DNA of 50,792 bases from Candidatus Dietzia intestinipullorum. Lineage in GTDB: Bacteria > Actinomycetota > Actinomycetes > Mycobacteriales > Mycobacteriaceae. Positions 39,712-47,972 of this stretch are shown here, piece after piece. The DNA lies in assembly GCA_019119635.1 (NCBI GenBank), contig DWWP01000027.1:1-50792 (forward strand), read 5' to 3'. Every line of letters begins with the position of its first letter. The first letter of the stretch is position 1. Position numbers and translations under genes: made by a program. The notes beneath the pieces are model-generated. The model was given only the letters and a program-made list of their open reading frames with translations, was not told the origin of the DNA and ran no database searches.

Positions 39712-40758
39712 CTACATGAACGCGCTCGGCGGGAGGCCTTCCTTACTGGTCATGGGCAGCTCCTTCTCGAGGCGCTCCATGAAGAAGTGCGACTGCACCG
39801 CGGTCCAGATGTTGTTGGTGAGCCAGTACAGGCCGATCGCGATGGGGAAGTTCAGGAAGTACGCGCCCACGATCGGGAAGAACGGGAACAGGTACATCAT
39901 GATCTTCATGGACTGGTTCATCGATTCGCTGATCGACTCCGTGAGCGACGGCAACTCCTGCGGCTTGTCGCCGGGCTTGCCCTCGCCGTCCCCGGTGGTG
40001 GCGGGCGTGGGGGCCGCGGGGGCCTGACCGTCCACCTCGAGCACCTCGCCGTCGACCGTGGGTCCGCCGGCCTTGTCGTCGGCGTCGACCTGCGCGAGCG
40101 CCTCCTGCTCGGCCGCCTTGGCCGCCTTCTGTCGGCGGAAGGAGTTCCACATGTTGATGAAGGTGGCGATGCCGGCGAGCACGAACAGGGGCACGGCCAG
40201 CATGAGGATGTCGCCGCGCTCGAGGCCCGGGTGCAGGGAGTCCATGACCTCCTGCGGCATCCGGATGTACGAGGCCAGCGGGACGCCGAAGATCTCGGCG
40301 TTGAGGAACGAGGACACCTGATCCGGGCCGAACGCGCCGTTGGTCAGCTGCTGCGCGTCCTCGATCGAGACGCCGCGCGGCGAGAAGTTGAGCAGCACGT
40401 GGTACAGGCCGATGAACACCGGGATCTGCACGAACATCGGCAGGCAGCCGGCCGCGGGATTGACCCCGGCGCCGGAGTACAGGGCCTGCATCTCCTTGGC
40501 CTGTTCCTGCTTGTCCTCGGGGGACTTGCGATCCTTATATTTGTTCTGCAGTTCCTTCATCTTGGGCGCCAGTTGCGCCATCTTGCGCATGGAGTACTGC
40601 TGCCGCCACATCGAGCGGAGCAGCAGCAGGCGCACGGTCACCACCAGCAGCAGGACCGACCCGACCCAGGCGATGCCGGAGTCGGGATCCACCACGAAGC
40701 CGAGTGCCCAGTGCCAGAACTTCATGACGAGCGACACCGGATAGGCGAAAATGTCCAC
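39712..40758 (-). CDS. yidC: YidC/Oxa1-family membrane protein insertase
   Basis: 348 residues. It has the YidC core helices without a large periplasmic domain: IAWVGSVLLLVVTVRLLLLRSM with the groove arginine Arg43, a charged coiled hairpin (KMAQLAPKMKELQNKYKDRKSPEDKQ), then GCLPMFVQIPVFIGLYHVL, DILMLAVPLFVLAGIATF and the C-terminal IMMYLFPFFPIVGAYFLNFPIAIGLYWLTNN. The insertase releases membrane proteins into the bilayer with or after SecYEG. An insertion of about 70 residues, acidic and proline-rich (VDGEVLEVDGQAPAAP), divides the last two helix groups. The GTG at 40758 is chosen because the earlier codons overlap murB. It is not beside rnpA-rpmH, so it may be a second copy. Confidence 0.9.
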   Translation of the reverse strand: MDIFAYPVSLVMKFWHWALGFVVDPDSGIAWVGSVLLLVVTVRLLLLRSMWRQQYSMRKMAQLAPKMKELQNKYKDRKSPEDKQEQAKEMQALYSGAGVNPAAGCLPMFVQIPVFIGLYHVLLNFSPRGVSIEDAQQLTNGAFGPDQVSSFLNAEIFGVPLASYIRMPQEVMDSLHPGLERGDILMLAVPLFVLAGIATFINMWNSFRRQKAAKAAEQEALAQVDADDKAGGPTVDGEVLEVDGQAPAAPTPATTGDGEGKPGDKPQELPSLTESISESMNQSMKIMMYLFPFFPIVGAYFLNFPIAIGLYWLTNNIWTAVQSHFFMERLEKELPMTSKEGLPPSAFM

Positions 40759-40801
40759 GGAACCAGAGTGCCAGGAACCCACGCCTTCCCGCCGGTCGGG
40801 G

Positions 40802-41980
40802 TCAGATGGCGCACTCCACCCAGACGGGCTCGGGCCGCAGCTCCACGCCGAACGCATCCCGGACGCCGTCACGGACCTCCCGCGCGAGCGCGATCACGTC
40901 GTCGGCCGTGGCCGCCCCCCGGTTGGTCAGCGCCAGGGCGTGCTTGGTGGACAGGCGGGCGGGCGACGACGACGAGGGGTGCCCCTTGCCGAAACCGGCC
41001 CGTTCGATGAGCCACCCGGCGGACAGTTTGACCCCTCCGGGGGCGTCGAACGCGGGCATGCGTCCGGACTCGGCCTCGCCGAGACGCTCGCCGACGCGTC
41101 GCCGGACGTCCGCGACCTGCTCGGCGGGCACCACGGGGTTGGTGAAGAACGATCCGGCGGACCAGGTGTCGTGGTCGTCGTCGTCCAGGACCATCCCCTT
41201 TCCGCGGCGCAGACCCAGGACGGTGTCCCGGACGAGGGCCGCGTCCGCGCGCTCCCCCGGTGCCACGCCCAGGCGGGCGGCGAGTTCGGCGTAGCGGATC
41301 GGCTCGCTGAGGCCGTCGGCCCGGAGGTCGAACTCCACCTCGAGTACCACCGCGCGGTCCGTGTTCTTGAGCACCGAGGTGCGGTAGGCCAGCCCGAGTT
41401 CCGAGGGCGGGACCCACGCGTCGACGCCGGTGGCGCGGTCGTGGAGCCGGACGCGGCGCAGGACCTGCGCCACCTCGACGCCGTACGCGCCCACGTTCTG
41501 GACGGGCGTGGCGCCGACGCTGCCCGGGATGCCGGACAGGCACTCGAGCCCACCCCGGCCGCGCGCGACCGTGTCCGCCACGAGCTCGTCCCAGGTCAGT
41601 CCCGCCCCGGCGCGGACGGTCGCGGGCTCGTCCCCGTACGCCACGTCGCGGTTGCGGACGGCCACCACGACCATCGGCAGGTCGCCACCGCCCACCACGA
41701 GGTTGGAGCCGCCCCCCAGCACCAGCACAGGGACCCCGGCGCCGTCGAGGATCCCCACCGCGCGGGAGACGGCCTCCGGCGTCGCGCACTCCAGCAGCGC
41801 GCGCGGACGACCGCCGACGCGCAGGGTGGTGAGCTCGGCGAGCGGGGACCCGGCCGCCACCGTGAGGCCGGGGACCTCGGAGAGAGCTGCGGGCAGGCCG
41901 GCGAGTGCGGCGGGCGGTCCGGCCGCTGACGCGCCGGACGGCGGGCCGGAGGGGGACGATCCGGGTGCGGGCGAGTTCAC
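40802..41980 (-). CDS. murB: UDP-N-acetylenolpyruvoylglucosamine reductase
   Basis: 392 residues. This FAD enzyme makes UDP-N-acetylmuramic acid for peptidoglycan. FAD-binding VLVLGGGSNLVVGG and GLECLSGIPGSVGATPVQNVGAYG are present. The catalytic serine lies in SAGSFFTNPVV and the glutamate in PEPVWVECAI at the C-terminus. About 30 proline- and alanine-rich residues precede the conserved region. GTG at 41980 is chosen from the leaderless -10 element; the frame remains open upstream inside the divergent DUF2505 gene. Confidence 0.94.
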   Translation of the reverse strand: MNSPAPGSSPSGPPSGASAAGPPAALAGLPAALSEVPGLTVAAGSPLAELTTLRVGGRPRALLECATPEAVSRAVGILDGAGVPVLVLGGGSNLVVGGGDLPMVVVAVRNRDVAYGDEPATVRAGAGLTWDELVADTVARGRGGLECLSGIPGSVGATPVQNVGAYGVEVAQVLRRVRLHDRATGVDAWVPPSELGLAYRTSVLKNTDRAVVLEVEFDLRADGLSEPIRYAELAARLGVAPGERADAALVRDTVLGLRRGKGMVLDDDDHDTWSAGSFFTNPVVPAEQVADVRRRVGERLGEAESGRMPAFDAPGGVKLSAGWLIERAGFGKGHPSSSSPARLSTKHALALTNRGAATADDVIALAREVRDGVRDAFGVELRPEPVWVECAI

Positions 41981-41987
41981 AGCGTCG

Positions 41988-41993
41988 AGCGTA
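41988..41993 (-). promoter_or_regulatory. -10 element of murB (leaderless)
   Basis: TACGCT on the minus strand, seven bases before GTG 41980. Confidence 0.5.
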
Positions 41994-42004
41994 ACCGGCC
42001 CTTG

Positions 42005-42010
42005 TACTGT
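42005..42010 (+). promoter_or_regulatory. -10 element of the DUF2505 gene (leaderless)
   Basis: TACTGT, seven bases before ATG 42018. It lies only 12 bases from the murB -10, so the divergent promoters overlap. Confidence 0.5.
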
Positions 42011-42017
42011 TCCTGCC

Positions 42018-42518
42018 ATGGCAACTCGCTTCTCGCACTCCACCCGCATCGGCGCCCGGCTCGAGGTCGTCCACGCGACGCTCGCGGACGAGGCGTTCTG
42101 GGTCGACCGCCTCCGCACCGTGGGCAGCCCCGCCGACACCCTCGACGATTTCGTCCTGAGCGGGGACTCCATCGACGTCACCGTCACCCAGGTCATCCCG
42201 GAGTCCGAGATCCCCGACCTCGCCCGCAAGGTGCTGCCCGGCGAGCTGAGCCTGGTCCGGACCGCGAACTACAGCGCGGTCAGCGGGGACCGCCTCACCG
42301 GGTCGTCCCGCGCCGAGGCCGCCGGCGGCCTGGGCGTGATCACCGGTTCGGGCGAGACGGTCGCCGAGGGAGAGGAGTCGGTCGAGACGCTGGAGGGGCA
42401 GGTCAAGGTCTCCGTGCCGCTGATGGGCGGCAAGCTCGAGAAGCTGGTCGTGGGGTATCTGGACGAGCTGTTCACCACGGAACACGAGCATCTCGGCCGC
42501 TGGATCGCCGCCCGCTGA
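42018..42518 (+). CDS. DUF2505 family protein (Rv0481c type)
   Basis: 166 residues. The pattern MATRFSHSTRIGARLEVVHATLADEAFWVDRL, a central beta-rich part and KVSVPLMGGKLEKLVVGYLDELFTTEHEHLGRWI fits DUF2505, whose predicted fold is SRPBCC-like with a hydrophobic cavity. The ligand is unknown. As in mycobacteria it is divergent from murB, which hints at an envelope role but does not show it. Confidence 0.87.
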   Translation: MATRFSHSTRIGARLEVVHATLADEAFWVDRLRTVGSPADTLDDFVLSGDSIDVTVTQVIPESEIPDLARKVLPGELSLVRTANYSAVSGDRLTGSSRAEAAGGLGVITGSGETVAEGEESVETLEGQVKVSVPLMGGKLEKLVVGYLDELFTTEHEHLGRWIAAR

Positions 42519-42562
42519 AGCCCCGCTGAACCCGTGACACTGCAGCGACCCCGCGAATATGT

Positions 42563-42568
42563 GACAAT
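42563..42568 (+). promoter_or_regulatory. Candidate -10 element of the LmeA-like gene (leaderless)
   Basis: GACAAT, seven bases before ATG 42576. It has the A and final T of TANNNT but not the first T. Confidence 0.35.
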
Positions 42569-42575
42569 CGGTCCA

Positions 42576-43424
42576 ATGGAGCCGTCCCATCACACCCAGC
42601 GCCTCCCTGCCCAGGACCGGCCGGAGAACCAGTACGCGGTGACCGAACAGATCCCCGCGGCCGACTCCGGCGGGCGCCCCGGCGGGCACACGGGCGCGCG
42701 CACCGGATGGGGCACGGGAACGAAGGTCGCCGTCGGCGCGGCGGTCGTGCTGATCCTGCTCGTGGTGGCGGCCATCGGGCTCGAGCTGGGCCTGCGCAAG
42801 TCGATCGGCGACCGCCTCGACCGGGAGATCACCACCAGCATGGGCTCCCAGGCCGACGTCGACCTGGGAGCCCGACCCGTCCTGTTGTCGTACTTCTCGG
42901 GCTCGCTCGAGACCGTCCACATCACGACCGACGGCACGCCCGCGGAAGGCGTGGCCGGCCCCGTCCCCGCGATCGACATCACCGCGGAGGGAGTGCGCGA
43001 GGAGGGCGACGTCACCCACGTGGACTCCCTCAGCGGCACCGTGTTCGTCTCCGACGAGGCCATGGTCGCCGCCGCGCAGTCGGAGACCGACTCCGGCGCG
43101 GGCGGCATGCTGGGCGGACTGATGCAGGTCCAGGACATCACCTCGGACCCGGATGCGGGGACGCTGCGCGTGTCCATCAGCGGGCTCGCCGAGGCCGTCG
43201 TCACACCCCGGCTGACCGGCGGCGAGCTGGAGCTCGAGCCCGAGACCGCCTCCGTGTTCGGCTTCGAACTGCCGTCCGAGCTGCTCGGTGGCACCCTGTC
43301 GATGATGGATTCCGCGATGGCCCAGCTCCCGCCGGGCGTCGAGCTCACCGGCGTCCATGTGGTCCCCGGCGGAATGACCGTGGACCTGGGCGGCCGGGAC
43401 GTGGTCCTGGAGTCGGACAGCTAG
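42576..43424 (+). CDS. LmeA-like / DUF2993 membrane-anchored protein
   Basis: 282 residues. A cytosolic Pro- and Gly-rich head (1-45) is followed by a single helix (VAVGAAVVLILLVVAAIGLELGL) and an extracytoplasmic DUF2993 domain (TSMGSQADVDLGARPVLLSYFSGSLETVHIT...). LmeA in mycobacteria binds phospholipid and is needed for full lipomannan elongation, so a role in envelope lipoglycan assembly is possible. A downstream ATG at about 42840 would lose the anchor and is unlikely. The stop shares a CTAG tetramer with the stop of the convergent TetR gene. Confidence 0.78.
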   Translation: MEPSHHTQRLPAQDRPENQYAVTEQIPAADSGGRPGGHTGARTGWGTGTKVAVGAAVVLILLVVAAIGLELGLRKSIGDRLDREITTSMGSQADVDLGARPVLLSYFSGSLETVHITTDGTPAEGVAGPVPAIDITAEGVREEGDVTHVDSLSGTVFVSDEAMVAAAQSETDSGAGGMLGGLMQVQDITSDPDAGTLRVSISGLAEAVVTPRLTGGELELEPETASVFGFELPSELLGGTLSMMDSAMAQLPPGVELTGVHVVPGGMTVDLGGRDVVLESDS

Positions 43425-44152
43425 CCGGCTGCCGTCCGCTCGAGGCGGAACGCCAGGCCGTCGAGGACGAGCTGCACCTTCTCGCGCCACCAGTCCTCGG
43501 CGCCTCCGGGCGAGCCGAGCGCCTCGTGGAGCACCGTCACGTAGTCCTGCGGCGCCGGTGCGCCGTCCGGATCGAGGGCGTCCAGGGCGCGGTCCCGCTG
43601 CGTGCGGTGCGGGTCCGACGTCGACGGCCCCTCCAGTCGCGCGATCGTCAGGAACGAATCGATCACCGTATCGCCGACCGTGTCGGTCACCAGGGCGGCC
43701 TGGAACACGTCCAGGCCGAAGCGCTCGCGCAGCGTGGCGACCACCTGCGCCGACCTCGCCATCAGGGCCGGCGGGATGCTCTGCATTCCGCGCAGGTGCA
43801 CGGCCAGGCCGGGGTGGTCACGGTAGAGCCGCCACAGCGAGTCCGCGATCGCGGTGAGGAAGGCGCGCCAGTCGCCCTCGGCCTCGCTCGGCCACCGGGC
43901 CCGGGCCACCGCGGCGTCCGCGGCCACCGCGAGCATGTGGTCCCGACTGTCCACGTGCCCGTAGAGCGTGGACGGGTCCACGCCCAGACGCTCGGCGACG
44001 CCGGCGATCGTCGCGCGGTCGATCCCCATCTCCAGGACCGCGTCGACGACCCGCCCGCGCGAGATGCGCGGGGGTCGACCGACCGGTCTGCCGCGACGGC
44101 GCCCCTCGTCGTCGTCAGCCTCCAACTTAGGTTCCCCTATCCTTGCCGGCAT
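43421..44152 (-). CDS. TetR-family transcriptional regulator
   Basis: 243 residues. After a basic head (EGRRRGRPVGRPPRISRGR) the DNA-binding helix-turn-helix is ATIAGVAERLGVDPSTLYGHVDSRDHML (about 48-75). The C-terminal ligand domain is of the TetR_C kind with LYRDHPGLAVHLRG. It diverges from an ABC transporter gene 42 bases away, the usual layout of a drug- or metabolite-exporter repressor. ATG 44152 is chosen since the upstream in-frame start (44182) would lie inside the operator and promoter. Confidence 0.85.
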   Translation of the reverse strand: MPARIGEPKLEADDDEGRRRGRPVGRPPRISRGRVVDAVLEMGIDRATIAGVAERLGVDPSTLYGHVDSRDHMLAVAADAAVARARWPSEAEGDWRAFLTAIADSLWRLYRDHPGLAVHLRGMQSIPPALMARSAQVVATLRERFGLDVFQAALVTDTVGDTVIDSFLTIARLEGPSTSDPHRTQRDRALDALDPDGAPAPQDYVTVLHEALGSPGGAEDWWREKVQLVLDGLAFRLERTAAG

Positions 44153-44153
44153 T

Positions 44154-44187
44154 CCTACTCTATCGTAGGGGCGGTTTCCCACGGAGG
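44154..44187. promoter_or_regulatory. Shared operator-promoter between TetR gene and ABC transporter remnant
   Basis: CCTAC (44154-44158) and GTAGG (44165-44169) form an inverted repeat with a six-base spacer. It contains TACTCT (44156-44161), the plus-strand -10, and TACGAT (minus strand, 44162-44167), the -10 of the regulator gene. GGAGG at 44183-44187 is the ribosome-binding site for the transporter. A bound regulator would block both promoters. Confidence 0.5.
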
Positions 44188-44194
44188 TTGAGTA

Positions 44195-45240
44195 ATGCCG
44201 GAGAGCAGTGTCATGAGCACATCACCCGACGAGCGGTCGTCGGCCAAGGAGGCCCGCGCCCGGGAGCAGGCCGCCCATCGCGCGGTGCTCGCCCGGATCC
44301 GCCCGCACCTCGCCGTCGCCAATATCCTCGTACTGCTGTCCGCGGTGTGCTCGGTGGTGCCGTTCCTGCTCATCGTCGAGGCCGCGCGCGTGCTTCTCGA
44401 CGGGCGCGACGAGGTCTGGACCCTGCTCGGCTGGGCGCTCGCGGTCTTCGCCGCCCGGGCACTGCTGTACTCGGGCGCGTTGTTCTGGACCCACCTCGTC
44501 GACGCCGACAACCAGCTCCACCTCCGTCGCCTCGTGGCCGACAAGCTCCGGAGCGTGCCGCTGGGGTGGTTCGGTGACCGCCGCTCCGCGGACGTCAAGA
44601 AGGTGCTGCAGGACGACGTCGAGGCGATCCACTACCTCGTGGCGCACGCGCAGGTCGAGTTCGTCGCCGCCGTCACCACGCCCGCGCTCACGCTCGGATA
44701 CCTGTTCTGGGTGGACTGGCGCATCGCCCTCGCCCTGCTGGTGCCGCTGCTGGGCTACAGCGTCGCGCTGGCGGCGATGATGGGGCGCGAGCACGCGCAG
44801 AAGATGCAGGCCTACGAGGAACTGGAGAAGCAGACGGAGGCCGCGACCATCGAGTTCGTCGACGGCATCCAGGTCATCCGCACCTTCGGGGCGGCGCCGC
44901 ACTCTCGGGTGGCGAGCGCCAGCGGGTCTCGGTGGCCCGCGCCCTGCTCAAGGACGCGCCGATCGTGCTGCTCGACGAGGCGACGAGCGCCCTCGACCCG
45001 CAGAACGAGGCCGCCGTCGTCAGCGGGATCCGCGAGCTCACGCGCGACAAGACGGTCCTGGTGGTCGCGCATCGGCTGCCGACCATCCGGCACGCCGATC
45101 AGATCCTGTTCCTCGACCGGGGCCGGGTCGTCGAGCGGGGCACCCACGAGGAGCTCGTCGACCTCGACGGCCGGTACGCGGACTTCTGGCACCAGCGCAA
45201 CCGCGCCACGGGCTGGCGGCTCGCCGGGCATGGCGCCTGA
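44195..45240 (+). pseudogene. ABC transporter (exporter/IrtAB-like) destroyed by internal deletion and frameshift
   Basis: Frame 2 (44195 to about 44892) codes for TM helices 1-4 of an ABC-type membrane domain (VANILVLLSAVCSVVPFLLIV; WTLLGWALAVFAARALLYSG; and so on) and breaks off at [11 protein letters not shown]. Frame 1 then begins directly with [20 protein letters not shown] (signature motif), goes on to [11 protein letters not shown] (Walker B) and the H-loop [13 protein letters not shown], and ends at 45240. Helices 5-6, Walker A and the Q-loop, about 250 residues, are missing, and the two parts are out of frame. The junction lies near 44888-44893. Promoter, ribosome-binding site and regulator are intact. 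It could instead be the fused ends of two neighbouring half-transporter genes. Confidence 0.85.
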
Positions 45241-45265
45241 CCGCCCGGGCTGACACCCTGGGGGC

Positions 45266-46216
45266 ATGAGCAGTGACACCAGCATGCGTGCAGTAGTCCA
45301 GCGCTCCCTCGGCGAGCCCGATGTCCTCGAGGTGGTCGACACCCCGCGCCCGAAGCCCCGCACCAACGAGGTGCTGGTGCGGGTCAAGGCCGCCAGCGTC
45401 AACCCGACCGATTGGAAGCACCGCGAGAACGGCGGGTTCCTGGGCGAGCCACCGTTCGTCCTCGGCTGGGACCTGTCCGGCGTGGTCGAGGAGGTCGGGA
45501 TCGGGGTCGCGCGTTTCCGGCCCGGCGACGAGGTGTTCGGCATGCTGTCCTATCCGTTCGGGCACGGTGCCCACGCCGACTACGTGGCCGCGCCCGCGAG
45601 CTGGTTCGCCCCCAAGCCGGAATCACTGGACCACGTGCAGGCGGCCGCGCTGCCGCTGGTGTCGCTGACCGCGTGGCAGGCGCTCGTCGAGTACGCCGAT
45701 GTCCAGCCCGGTCAGCGGGTGCTCGTCCACGCCGCGGCCGGCGGTGTCGGCCACGTGGCCGTCCAGATCGCCAAGGCCCGCGGCGCGTACGTGATCGGCA
45801 CGGCAAGCGCGGCCAAGCACGACTTCCTGCGGGAGCTGGGCGCCGATGAGGTGGTCGACTACCGCGACCGGGACGTCGAGGAGATCGCCCACGACGTCGA
45901 CGCGGTGCTCGACACCCTCGGCGGCGACACCTCCACCCGGTCCCTGCATACTCTGCGCCCCGGCGGCATCGTGGTCTCGCTCCTGCCCGTGGGCTCCGGC
46001 GACTTCTACCGCGAGGCCGACGAGCTCGGGGTGCGGGCGGTCCGGATGCTCGTCGACTCCTCGCGGCACGAGCTGCTCTCGATCACCGACCTCGTGGAGC
46101 AGGGCGCGCTACGCGCCACGATCGCCGAGGTGTTCGGACTCGACCAGGCCGCCGAGGCGCATCGGCGGGGTGAGACCGGCCGGACCACCGGCAAGCTGGT
46201 CCTCACCACTGACTGA
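45266..46216 (+). CDS. NADPH:quinone oxidoreductase-like protein (MDR superfamily, zinc-free)
   Basis: 316 residues. It has the medium-chain reductase pattern without zinc ligands: MRAVVQRSLGEPDVLEVVD, VKAASVNPTDWKHRE, GWDLSGVVEEVG and the Rossmann motif HAAAGGVGHVAVQIAK. C-terminal SSRHELLSITDLVEQGALRATIAEVFGLDQAAEAHRR is typical. Such enzymes reduce quinones or enones with NADPH. The gene lies 25 bases after the wrecked transporter, so it may have belonged to the TetR-controlled operon. CACCCT six bases before its ATG could be a promoter of its own. Confidence 0.86.
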   Translation: MSSDTSMRAVVQRSLGEPDVLEVVDTPRPKPRTNEVLVRVKAASVNPTDWKHRENGGFLGEPPFVLGWDLSGVVEEVGIGVARFRPGDEVFGMLSYPFGHGAHADYVAAPASWFAPKPESLDHVQAAALPLVSLTAWQALVEYADVQPGQRVLVHAAAGGVGHVAVQIAKARGAYVIGTASAAKHDFLRELGADEVVDYRDRDVEEIAHDVDAVLDTLGGDTSTRSLHTLRPGGIVVSLLPVGSGDFYREADELGVRAVRMLVDSSRHELLSITDLVEQGALRATIAEVFGLDQAAEAHRRGETGRTTGKLVLTTD

Positions 46217-46299
46217 CCGCGCTGCGCTCATCGCTGACCGCGCTCACCACTGCCGGCGCTCGTCACCGCCCTGCCCCGCACAGCGCGCGGGCACCGCGG

Positions 46300-46989
46300 T
46301 CAGGCGTCGAAGCCCTCGAGCACCGCGCGGCTGCCACTGAGCCCCAAGCGGGTGGCGCCGGCGTCGATCATCGCGCGGGCGGTGTCCGCGTCGCGGATCC
46401 CGCCGGAGGCCTTGATGCCCAGCCGGCCGCCCACGGCCCGGTGCATCGCCTCGACGGCACGCACGCTCGCCCCGCCGGCGGGGTGGAACCCCGTGGAGGT
46501 CTTGACCAGATCGGCGCCGGCCTCGGCGACGGCCCGGCAGACGGCCTCGATCCGCTCATCGCCCGCCTCGTCGCCCAGCGCGCGGTGGATCGCCGCACTC
46601 TCGAGGATCACCTTGATCCTGATCGGCGGCGGCACGGCGTCGCGCACGGTCAGCACCTCCGCCATCACCTCGTCGACCAGTCCGGCGATCGCGGCCCCCA
46701 CATCGATGACCATGTCCACCTCGGTCGCGCCCTGATCCACCGCCAGGCGCCCCTCCATCGCCTTGACCAGCGCATGGTGCTTGCCCGAGGGGAAGCCCGC
46801 GACGGTCACCACGGTGAGGCCCGCCGCCCGGACCGGCAGCATGGCCGGACTCACGCAGACGGCCTTGACCCCGAGGTCCTGCGCTTCGGCGACGCACGCC
46901 GCCACGTCGTCGCGGGAGGCGTCCGGGGAGAGCAGGGTGTGGTCGATCATCGCGGCGACGCGGTCACGGGTCAGCGGGGTGGATGCCAT
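46300..46989 (-). CDS. deoC: Deoxyribose-phosphate aldolase
   Basis: 229 residues. It cleaves 2-deoxyribose-5-phosphate to acetaldehyde and glyceraldehyde-3-phosphate in deoxynucleoside breakdown. [11 protein letters not shown] opens the fold. The Schiff-base lysine is in [14 protein letters not shown], and the second lysine in [11 protein letters not shown]. The ATG at 46989 is given by the leaderless promoter; the longer frame to 47049 would run into purU. Same gene order as Rv0476-Rv0478. Confidence 0.94.
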   Translation of the reverse strand: MASTPLTRDRVAAMIDHTLLSPDASRDDVAACVAEAQDLGVKAVCVSPAMLPVRAAGLTVVTVAGFPSGKHHALVKAMEGRLAVDQGATEVDMVIDVGAAIAGLVDEVMAEVLTVRDAVPPPIRIKVILESAAIHRALGDEAGDERIEAVCRAVAEAGADLVKTSTGFHPAGGASVRAVEAMHRAVGGRLGIKASGGIRDADTARAMIDAGATRLGLSGSRAVLEGFDA

Positions 46990-46996
46990 GCCCGCC

Positions 46997-47002
46997 AGCC
47001 TA
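46997..47002 (-). promoter_or_regulatory. -10 element of deoC (leaderless)
   Basis: TAGGCT on the minus strand, seven bases before ATG 46989. A weaker CAGAAT (47029-47034) faces the other way, eight bases before the purU ATG. Confidence 0.5.
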
Positions 47003-47042
47003 GCGGGGCCCGGTCTGCGGCCTGGTGGCAGAATGAGCACCC

Positions 47043-47909
47043 ATGTCACGCCGCTTCGTCCTCTCCCTGGGCTGCCCCGACCGCATCGGCATCGTCGCCC
47101 GCATCGCCACGTTCCTCGCCGAGCTCGGCGGCACCATCGTCGAGGCCGCGTACCACGCCGACGAGGACTCGCGGTGGTTCTTCACCCGCCAGTCCGTGGA
47201 CGCGGACTCGATCGGTATGGACCTCGACGAGCTTCGCCGCCGCTTCGGACGGGTCGCCGAGGAGCTGGGCCCCGAGACGGACTGGCAGATCGCGGACTCC
47301 GCCGAGCCCAAGGACGTGGTGGTCCTGGCCTCCAAGGAGGGGCACTGTCTGCACGACCTGCTCGGCCGGGTGGAGGGCGGCGACTTCCCCGCTCGGATCC
47401 GGGCGGTCGTGGGAAACCACGAGAACCTGCGCGCGATGACGGAGGCCCACGGGGTGCCGTTCCACCACGTGCCGTTCCCGTCGGACCCCGCCGAGCGCGG
47501 CCCCGCGTTCGAAGAGGTGGCTTCGCTCGTCGACGACATCGATCCGCGGGCGATCGTCCTGGCCCGCTTCATGCAGGTGCTGCCGCAGCACCTGTGCTCG
47601 AGGTGGGCGGGGCGGGCGATCAACATCCACCACAGCTTCCTGCCGAGCTTCGTGGGCGCCCGCCCTTACCACCAGGCGCACGCGCGCGGCGTCAAGCTGA
47701 TCGGCGCCACCTGCCACTACGTGACCGCGGATCTGGACCAGGGGCCGATCATCGAGCAGGACGTCATCCGGGTCAACCACGCGTCGACCGTGCAGGACAT
47801 GGTGCGCCAGGGCCGCGACGCGGAGAAACTGGTACTCGCCCGGGGGCTCCGGTGGCATCTCGAGGACCGGGTCCTGGTGCACGACGCGCGGACGGTCGTC
47901 TTCAACTGA
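47043..47909 (+). CDS. purU: Formyltetrahydrofolate deformylase
   Basis: 288 residues. It hydrolyses 10-formyl-THF to formate and THF, balancing one-carbon pools. An N-terminal ACT domain ([26 protein letters not shown]) is followed by the formyltransferase-fold domain with catalytic Asn/His/Asp in [10 protein letters not shown] and [20 protein letters not shown] and HVPFPSDP are also typical. It is divergent from deoC with 53 bases between starts. In M. tuberculosis purU lies elsewhere, so it is an insertion relative to that order. Confidence 0.94.
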   Translation: MSRRFVLSLGCPDRIGIVARIATFLAELGGTIVEAAYHADEDSRWFFTRQSVDADSIGMDLDELRRRFGRVAEELGPETDWQIADSAEPKDVVVLASKEGHCLHDLLGRVEGGDFPARIRAVVGNHENLRAMTEAHGVPFHHVPFPSDPAERGPAFEEVASLVDDIDPRAIVLARFMQVLPQHLCSRWAGRAINIHHSFLPSFVGARPYHQAHARGVKLIGATCHYVTADLDQGPIIEQDVIRVNHASTVQDMVRQGRDAEKLVLARGLRWHLEDRVLVHDARTVVFN

Positions 47910-47972
47910 AGACGGCGCGCCTCGTCGTCGTCGATCCGTCGTCGTCCCTCGCCGGCCCGTCGGCCCGTCGAC

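Noticed and set aside
44932-45240. Independent 102-residue ATPase gene
   Set aside because: It starts within the ABC signature region and lacks Walker A; it is the tail of a deleted transporter.
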